Shown: piece by piece, positions 57,928 through 64,000 of the stretch | Numbering within the stretch: position 1 is the stretch's first letter | How the letters are laid out: each line of letters opens with the position of its first letter | Source: Prochlorococcus sp. AG-459-B06 | GTDB lineage: Bacteria; Cyanobacteriota; Cyanobacteriia; PCC-6307; Cyanobiaceae | Reading direction: 5' to 3' | Length of the DNA stretch: 64,000 nt | Assembly (NCBI GenBank): GCA_003209475.1 | Contig: QCQY01000002.1 | Coordinates: 29,199 to 93,198 of the forward strand | Made by a program: the position numbers and the translations under genes | Notes under the pieces: model-generated | What the model was told of the DNA's origin: nothing | Database searches by the model: none | What the model saw: only the letters and a program-made list of their open reading frames with translations

Positions 57928-58001
57928 AATTTTTTGTTAATTCTGGTCTTTGTCAGAATTGATAAATTAGAAAAAGTGGAAATCTAGTTTCTGATGAAAA
58001 A

Positions 58002-58358
58002 TTAATCAATTACTTCACCAGTTTTCTTCAATCTTCTTTTCTTAATCCCCTCTTTATCGATAAAGTATTCAATTTTACTTGTAAGATTTTTATCCTTTGA
58101 GAAGAACATTACATTTGATGCATGTAAAGATGCTTCTTCTGTCAGTATTCTTCCGGTTTCTCCTTCCTGGGTTGGTTTTACATGTTTAGTTCTAAGGTTA
58201 ATTCCCTTCACTACTAATCTATTTTCAAGAGGGATAGTTTTTAAAACCTCACCAGTTTTCCCTTTGTCCTTACCATTAATTACTTTTACCAGATCTCCAG
58301 TTTTGATTCTCATTTTTATTCTCTGAAAATTTTTCTTTTGTTTTAATGAATCCAACAT
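58002..58358 (-). CDS. rplX: 50S ribosomal protein L24 (start may be the internal Met, MRIKTGD)
   Basis: [44 protein letters not shown]. Confidence 0.95.
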   Translation of the reverse strand: MLDSLKQKKNFQRIKMRIKTGDLVKVINGKDKGKTGEVLKTIPLENRLVVKGINLRTKHVKPTQEGETGRILTEEASLHASNVMFFSKDKNLTSKIEYFIDKEGIKKRRLKKTGEVID

Positions 58359-58724
58359 TTAAATCACCTCCGGAGCAAGAGAAACAATTTTAGTATAGTT
58401 TTTATCGCGCAGTTCTCTTGCTACAGGACCAAAAACTCTTGTACCTTTTGGATTCTTATCCTCATTAATCAAAACAGCAGCATTATCATCAAATCTGATT
58501 GAATTACCAGTATTTCTTCTTAATGTTGCTTTTGTTCTAACGATGACAGCTTTCACAACTTCAGATTTCTTAACTCCCATATTCGGAAGAGCATCTTTTA
58601 CAGTTGCTACAATTACATCCCCAACATGTGCGTATCTTCTATTAGAGCCTAAGACCCTAATACATTGGAGTCTTTTCGCTCCGCTATTATCAGCAACTGT
58701 TAAATAGGTTTCTTGTTGAATCAT
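58359..58724 (-). CDS. rplN: 50S ribosomal protein L14
   Basis: [26 protein letters not shown]. Confidence 0.99.
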
Positions 58725-58987
58725 TTTTTAACCTCCTTAGCCTGGCTTGTTTTATTGAGAATCTCTTCTATTGCCCATCTTTTATGAGCGCTAAGCGGTC
58801 TAGTTTCTCTGATTTTAACTCGATCACCTAAAACACATGTATTTTCAGGGTCATGCGCCTTATATCTCGTAGTTCTACTTACAATTTTTTTGTAAGTGGG
58901 ATGTGGATATCTGTTAATAACAGCAACAACAACTGTTTTATCCATTTTGTCGCTGACAACAGTACCAATTCTTTCTTTAAGTGCCAT
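58721..58987 (-). CDS. rpsQ: 30S ribosomal protein S17
   Basis: [39 protein letters not shown]. Confidence 0.97.
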
Positions 58988-58996
58988 AACTAATAA

Positions 58997-59215
58997 TTAA
59001 TCAGAAGTTGTTTTAGAAGCAGATTGACTCTTACTGAGTGTGAGTAATTGCGCAACTTGTTTCTTGATAATTTTAAATTTATGAGTTTCATTGAGCTGTC
59101 TTGTAGCTTGCTTGAATCTCATGTCAAAAAGATCTTTTCTTAATTGGTCAATCTTTTCAGTAATTTGTTCAGAATTTAATTTTTTAAATTCCTTAAGTGA
59201 CTCTGAGTTTTTCAT
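58997..59215 (-). CDS. rpmC: 50S ribosomal protein L29
   Basis: 72 aa, [40 protein letters not shown]. Confidence 0.95.
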   Translation of the reverse strand: MKNSESLKEFKKLNSEQITEKIDQLRKDLFDMRFKQATRQLNETHKFKIIKKQVAQLLTLSKSQSASKTTSD

Positions 59216-59694
59216 TGTTTAACCTCCTCTTGAGATTTTTTACTATTTTTTGCATTTTCTTGGGAGGAATTTTCTAGATTTTTATCAATGGAGATAAATT
59301 TAGTTTTTACAGGAAGTTTATATTGAGCTAAACGCATGGCTTCCTTTGCAATTTCCTCAGAAATATCCTCACCACCCATTTCAAAAAGTATTCTTCCAGG
59401 TTTTACAACTGCGACCCAAAACTCTGGATTACCTTTACCAGAACCCATTCTAGTTTCGGCAGGTCTCATGGTTACAGGTTTATCAGGAAATATTCTTATC
59501 CAGATTTGACCACCACGTTTGATATATCTGGTCATAGCTCTTCTGCTTGCTTCAATCTGACGTGCAGTTACCCATCCACAGTCTTGAGCTTGGAGAGCAA
59601 ATTGACCGAATGCAATAGTATTACCTTTTGAGGCTACACCCCTCATTCTGCCTCTATGTTGTTTACGGAATTTAGTACGTTTTGGACTAAGCAT
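59212..59694 (-). CDS. rplP: 50S ribosomal protein L16
   Basis: [30 protein letters not shown]. Confidence 0.99.
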   Translation of the reverse strand: MLSPKRTKFRKQHRGRMRGVASKGNTIAFGQFALQAQDCGWVTARQIEASRRAMTRYIKRGGQIWIRIFPDKPVTMRPAETRMGSGKGNPEFWVAVVKPGRILFEMGGEDISEEIAKEAMRLAQYKLPVKTKFISIDKNLENSSQENAKNSKKSQEEVKQ

Positions 59695-59705
59695 TTTTAT
59701 ACCTC

Positions 59706-60437
59706 CTATGAATTCTCATTTGAACGATCCTCAAATTGCTGAGGTCTTCTACTGGCTTTCCTCTTAGGGCTCGCACCCACAGGGATAGTTTGTTCTTCTT
59801 TAGGGAGAACTTCACCTTTGAAAACCCAAACTTTAATGCCTAGAACACCGTAAGTTGTATTAGCTTCACGTGTTGCATAGTCAATTTCAGCTCTCAATGT
59901 ATGTAATGGAACTCTACCTTCTCTAGTCCATTCAGTTCTAGCTATTTCAGCACCATTCAACCTTCCCCCTACTTGAATTTTAAGCCCTAAGACTCCAGCC
60001 CTTTGAGCCCTTTGCAAGGCCATCCTTATAGTTCTTCTAAAGGCGACTCTTTTTTCAAGTTGTTGCGCAATATATTCAGCTAGTAAAAAGGCATCAGCAT
60101 CTACGCGTTCAACTTCTACAACGTTTATTCTGACTTGTCTTGTTCTATCCCCTATAGTTTTTTGAATGCCAGATCTTAATTCTTCAATCCCACTTCCTTG
60201 TCTTCCAACTATAACTCCAGGTCTTGCTGTTTTTAATTCAAGTTCCAGTTGATCAGCTTTTCTAGCTATTAAAACATCGCTAATTCCCGCTGCTCCATAT
60301 TTTTTTTGTATGAAGGTACGAATTTTAAAATCTTCTTGGAGAAGAATTGGATATGTTTTAGAAGTAGCAAACCACTTAGAGCGATGCTCTTGTGTAATTC
60401 CTAATCTTAATCCAGAAGGATGTATTTTATGTCCCAT
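59706..60437 (-). CDS. rpsC: 30S ribosomal protein S3
   Basis: [24 protein letters not shown]. Confidence 0.99.
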   Translation of the reverse strand: MGHKIHPSGLRLGITQEHRSKWFATSKTYPILLQEDFKIRTFIQKKYGAAGISDVLIARKADQLELELKTARPGVIVGRQGSGIEELRSGIQKTIGDRTRQVRINVVEVERVDADAFLLAEYIAQQLEKRVAFRRTIRMALQRAQRAGVLGLKIQVGGRLNGAEIARTEWTREGRVPLHTLRAEIDYATREANTTYGVLGIKVWVFKGEVLPKEEQTIPVGASPKRKASRRPQQFEDRSNENS

Positions 60438-60823
60438 TAGTTTTGTACCTCCGCATTAGTTTGAGTAGGAGCAGATTCAACAGAAATACTGATGTGGCAA
60501 GTCTGTTTTTTAATTGAAAAAGCTCGACCTTGAGCTCTGGGCCTATACCTTTTCATTACTGGGCCACTATTAGCCCATGCAGAGGAAATAACTAAGGTGG
60601 ATGGATCCATTCCAAGGTTATGTTCTGCATTGGCAACCGCAGATCTTAAAACTTTAGTAATGGGGTCTGTAGATCTGTAAGGCATAAATTCCAACATAAT
60701 TAATGCATCTCTATAAGACCTACCCCTTATCTGATCCAAAACTCTTCTCACTTTAGAGGCTGATCCGCGAACATAATTCCCATGAGCAATTGCTGTTTTT
60801 GTTGTTTCAGGTGTTTTTGTCAT
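60437..60823 (-). CDS. rplV: 50S ribosomal protein L22
   Basis: [38 protein letters not shown]. Confidence 0.97.
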   Translation of the reverse strand: MTKTPETTKTAIAHGNYVRGSASKVRRVLDQIRGRSYRDALIMLEFMPYRSTDPITKVLRSAVANAEHNLGMDPSTLVISSAWANSGPVMKRYRPRAQGRAFSIKKQTCHISISVESAPTQTNAEVQN

Positions 60824-61098
60824 GATTTTGCTCCTTTCTTATCTCTTAAATGACCTCGGTAAGTGCGTGTAGGAGCAAATTCTCCGAGTTTATGACCAAT
60901 CATTTGTTCAGTAATAAATACTGGAATGTGAGTCTTGCCATTATGTACAGCGATTGTGTGCCCGATCATTAAAGGTAAAATCGTAGAGGATCTTGACCAA
61001 GTTTTGATAACAGACTTGTCATTATCGGTATTTTGTTTTTCTACCTTCTTGAGCAGGCTATCTGCTATAAAAGGTCCTTTTTTTAGTGAACGTCCCAT
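60820..61098 (-). CDS. rpsS: 30S ribosomal protein S19
   Basis: [26 protein letters not shown]-track extension to 61191 overlaps rplB and lacks family support. Confidence 0.97.
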   Translation of the reverse strand: MGRSLKKGPFIADSLLKKVEKQNTDNDKSVIKTWSRSSTILPLMIGHTIAVHNGKTHIPVFITEQMIGHKLGEFAPTRTYRGHLRDKKGAKS

Positions 61099-61135
61099 GA
61101 TTATGTAATAGAAATTGAAATAATAAATGAAGTAA

Positions 61136-61999
61136 TCAAGAGTCTCTTCCTCCTCTACTCCTCTTAGAAACGCGACGGCGTCTTCGAACAACTAATTTAT
61201 TACTTGGTTTGTTCTTTTTACGTGTCTTTAGTCCAAGAGCTGGCTTACCCCATGGAGTAACTGGGCCTGCTCTACCAATTGGTGCTTTTCCCTCTCCTCC
61301 TCCATGTGGATGATCACATGGGTTCATTACACTACCTCTGACTTGAGGCCTTCTTCCAAGCCATCTTCTTCTTCCTGCTTTACCTAAGCTAGTATTTCTT
61401 ATTTCAGAATTACCTACTTCACCAAGAGTTGCATAGCATTCTTTTCTTATAAGTCTTACCTCAGTAGATGGGAGTTTTAAAGCAACATAATCTCCCTCTT
61501 TTGCCATAACTTGAGCACTAGCTCCTGCGGATCTAACCATTTGAGCACCCCTACCTGCGTATAACTCAACACAATGAACACTAGATCCTAATGGCATAAC
61601 AGAAAGCGGCATTGCATTTCCATCTTCAATTGGAACACTTTCTCCAGAAATGACATTTTGTCCGACTTTTACTCCTGCTGGAGCGATAATATATCTTTTC
61701 TCTCCATCTTCGTAAAATAAAAGTGCCAACCTTGCATTTCTATGAGGATCGTAGTGTATAGCTGCAACTTTAGCGTAGATATTTCTTTTATCTCTTCTGA
61801 AGTCGACCAATCTATATTGCCTTTTGTGACCACCTCCACGATGACGACAAGTGATAACTCCACGATTATTCCTACCTTTAACTCTATGTTTTGAAACTAT
61901 TAGTGATCTTTCAGGTTTTGCACTTGTGATTTCACTAAAGTCAGTAACTACTCTCTGCCTAGTGCCAGGTGTATAAGGTTTAAATTTACGTATTGCCAT
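61136..61999 (-). CDS. rplB: 50S ribosomal protein L2
   Basis: [25 protein letters not shown] ... [16 protein letters not shown]. Confidence 0.99.
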   Translation of the reverse strand: MAIRKFKPYTPGTRQRVVTDFSEITSAKPERSLIVSKHRVKGRNNRGVITCRHRGGGHKRQYRLVDFRRDKRNIYAKVAAIHYDPHRNARLALLFYEDGEKRYIIAPAGVKVGQNVISGESVPIEDGNAMPLSVMPLGSSVHCVELYAGRGAQMVRSAGASAQVMAKEGDYVALKLPSTEVRLIRKECYATLGEVGNSEIRNTSLGKAGRRRWLGRRPQVRGSVMNPCDHPHGGGEGKAPIGRAGPVTPWGKPALGLKTRKKNKPSNKLVVRRRRRVSKRSRGGRDS

Positions 62000-62011
62000 G
62001 ATTAAAACTCC

Positions 62012-62314
62012 TTAAGATTCTGGAAATAGTTGGATTTTGTCTCCTTCAGCAAGACGTACAATTGCCTTCTTGACCTGAGAACGTTTACCGGAAAATTTCC
62101 CGACTCTTCTTGTTCTCCTAGGAGGATTCATAGTGTTAACTCCTATGACTTTAACACTAAACAAGGCTTCAATAGCTGCCTTTATTTGTGGTTTAGCCGC
62201 TCTATGATCTACTTCGAAAGTATATTGGTTAAGATCCAGTGCATTTGTAGCTTTTTCAGTAATAACTGGCTTTCGTATTACATCAGCTAAACGAGAATCG
62301 AATAATTTACTCAT
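62012..62314 (-). CDS. rplW: 50S ribosomal protein L23
   Basis: [25 protein letters not shown]. Confidence 0.97.
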   Translation of the reverse strand: MSKLFDSRLADVIRKPVITEKATNALDLNQYTFEVDHRAAKPQIKAAIEALFSVKVIGVNTMNPPRRTRRVGKFSGKRSQVKKAIVRLAEGDKIQLFPES

Positions 62315-62943
62315 GATGCATAAACCTCCTGAATTTTATCTATCGCTGATTGACCTATTACCAATTTATTAGCATTAAGAATATCGTATACATTTAATTG
62401 ATCGGCAGCGATTAATTTTACTTTCTCAATATTATTAATGGATTTTTTTATAATATCGGAAGGGCTATCAAGAATAACCAAAACTTTTTCAGTTTTTTGT
62501 ATACCTAATCGAGCAAGTCCATTGATGATATCACTTGTTTTAGGCTGCTTTAAAGTAGATCCAAAATCTTCAACAGCCTTCATATCAGATACTCTAGACA
62601 TAAGAGCTGATCTAAGAGCTAATCTACGTTCCTTACGATTCATATCAAGATTGTAAGAACGTGGCTTCGGTCCAAAAATAATTCCGCCACCAGGTCTTAA
62701 GGGTGTCCTTATTGATCCTTGACGAGCTCTTCCTGTACCTTTTTGTTTGTATGGCTTTCTACCGCCCCCGCGCACTTCAGATCTTGTCAAAGTTGATGCT
62801 GTCCCTTGTCTTTTATTTGCTAGCTGTCTAAGGACTGCTCTATGGATTAAGTCTGCCGAAGAAGTCTCTTTAGCAACTGCTAAATCAAGAGTAACTTTGC
62901 CTGATTTTTTACCATCCCACTTTAAAGTTTCAAGTGTTGTCAT
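62311..62943 (-). CDS. rplD: 50S ribosomal protein L4
   Basis: [39 protein letters not shown]. Confidence 0.98.
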   Translation of the reverse strand: MTTLETLKWDGKKSGKVTLDLAVAKETSSADLIHRAVLRQLANKRQGTASTLTRSEVRGGGRKPYKQKGTGRARQGSIRTPLRPGGGIIFGPKPRSYNLDMNRKERRLALRSALMSRVSDMKAVEDFGSTLKQPKTSDIINGLARLGIQKTEKVLVILDSPSDIIKKSINNIEKVKLIAADQLNVYDILNANKLVIGQSAIDKIQEVYAS

Positions 62944-63593
62944 GATTTTTCACCTCCTTTTTTGCCTACAACATTATTTGGCTTAATGTTGACAATTGAG
63001 CCGGGCTTACCTGGAACAGAACCCTTTACTACAAGCAAATTCTTCTGATCATCAATTTTCAGAACTAACAATCCTTTGGTAGTTATCTGTTTTCCTCCAT
63101 ATCTTCCTGCCATTCTTTTCCCTGGATAAATTCTACCCGGAGTTGTTCCTGCTCCTGTAGATCCTGGTGCTCTATGATTTTTTGAACCATGACTCATAGG
63201 ACCTCTGCTAAAACCATGTCTTTTCTGGTAACCTGCAAAACCTCTACCCATAGATTTGCCACTGATATCAACTTTTTGACCAACCTCAAAGTTTTTTACA
63301 GTTATTTGTTTTCCGATTTCATAAGATGAAGTTTCTTCAACCCTATATTCTTTCAAATGCTTTAAAAGTTCTTCACCTGATTTCAATAAGTGTCCCTTTT
63401 CAGGTTTGCTTAAATGCTTCTCTTTGGACAAGCCATAACCTATCTGAACGGCGGTGTAACCATCCAAAGCAGTTGTTTTCAATTGAGTGACGCGGCACGG
63501 CCCAGCCTCTATAAGAGTAACTGGTACCGAATTACCTTTATCATCGAAAAGTTGGGACATGCCCAATTTCTTTCCTAAAATTCCGATAGACAT
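62940..63593 (-). CDS. rplC: 50S ribosomal protein L3
   Basis: [35 protein letters not shown]. Confidence 0.99.
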   Translation of the reverse strand: MSIGILGKKLGMSQLFDDKGNSVPVTLIEAGPCRVTQLKTTALDGYTAVQIGYGLSKEKHLSKPEKGHLLKSGEELLKHLKEYRVEETSSYEIGKQITVKNFEVGQKVDISGKSMGRGFAGYQKRHGFSRGPMSHGSKNHRAPGSTGAGTTPGRIYPGKRMAGRYGGKQITTKGLLVLKIDDQKNLLVVKGSVPGKPGSIVNIKPNNVVGKKGGEKS

Positions 63594-63761
63594 AAGACTA
63601 AATTAGGCTAGCTCGTAATAATTTTTCAATTATCTAAACCTTTCAGTTATTAAGGTGAAGTTAATAAAAAAACAATTAGTAAGGTCAAGACTTATCTGAA
63701 ATAATAGATAGTTTCTCTCGGGATAAACCCACCTGAGTTTTTTAACGAAACGCTAAAAAAT

Positions 63762-63808
63762 GTGAAATTTTTCAGAGGCTCGGCTAGCTTGCGAGCTTAA
63801 AAATTCAC
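63762..63808 (+). promoter_or_regulatory. Strong imperfect hairpin in rplC/ndhN divergent intergenic region
   Basis: GTGAA(a)TTTTT(cag)AGGCTCG-gctagcttg-CGAGCTTAAAAATTCAC: 17 pairs in three blocks, with one G.U wobble on the + strand. Confidence 0.6.
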
Positions 63809-63873
63809 TGAGTTATAATTGTACATCATCAAGTACCATAAAATAAAATAAAATAGAAATAAAGGAAATTTTT

Positions 63874-64000
63874 ATGCCATTACTTCTCTCAGGGAAAAAG
63901 TTTCATAACGATTTAAAAACTAATAAATGTCTCGCAATATTTGCTCCTCTTGAAGGTGGTTATGAAACTCGTCTTTTGAGGAGAATGAGGGCCAAAGGCT
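63874..64000 (+). CDS. ndhN: NAD(P)H-quinone oxidoreductase subunit N (5' part, runs off window)
   Basis: [42 protein letters not shown]. Confidence 0.9.
   Translation, partial: MPLLLSGKKFHNDLKTNKCLAIFAPLEGGYETRLLRRMRAKG

Noticed and set aside
61099-61191. N-terminal extension of rpsS in the ORF track ([21 protein letters not shown]...)
   Set aside because: It overlaps the rplB 3' end; S19 starts at [10 protein letters not shown]. Annotation artefact, not a novel domain.
53591-63593. Absence of rpsN (S14) and rpmD (L30) from the spc-type cluster
   Set aside because: As far as I know this is the ordinary cyanobacterial arrangement, not a strain-specific loss.

Overview
This is a gene-dense, AT-rich 64 kb chromosomal window from a picocyanobacterium. 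The protein sequences and gene order look like a high-light-type Prochlorococcus; this is recognition from memory, not a database search. It is almost entirely housekeeping: tatD (partial)-rpsT, hisD, rpiA, an HtrA protease, rimP-nusA-ylxR-infB, tRNA-Thr(CGU), a glycosyltransferase/radical-SAM cluster, clpS, dapL, rne-rnhB, pheA, an MPBQ-type methyltransferase, rpsL-rpsG-fusA-tuf-rpsJ, Fd-GOGAT, lipA, psaL-psaI, psaA-psaB, a CbiG-CobJ fusion, tRNA-Ser(GCU), alr, prfA, and a long S10/spc/alpha-type ribosomal protein run from rplC to prfA that ends next to ndhN. I saw no CRISPR array, prophage, IS element, rRNA or defence island. The items most worth following up are mainly regulatory. (1) The rne 5' leader has an 11-bp hairpin followed by a 17-bp long-range stem, and the only non-Watson-Crick pair in each is a U.G wobble valid only in the rne sense. 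(2) A serine-recombinase-like protein lacks the catalytic serine and is followed by a small acidic ORF. (3) There is a 17-bp imperfect hairpin between rplC and ndhN, a perfect 12-bp hairpin abutting the lipA start, and dyads in the psaA/cobJ intergenic region. (4) infB carries a near-identical 108-bp tandem repeat. No clearly new multi-gene system is evident.
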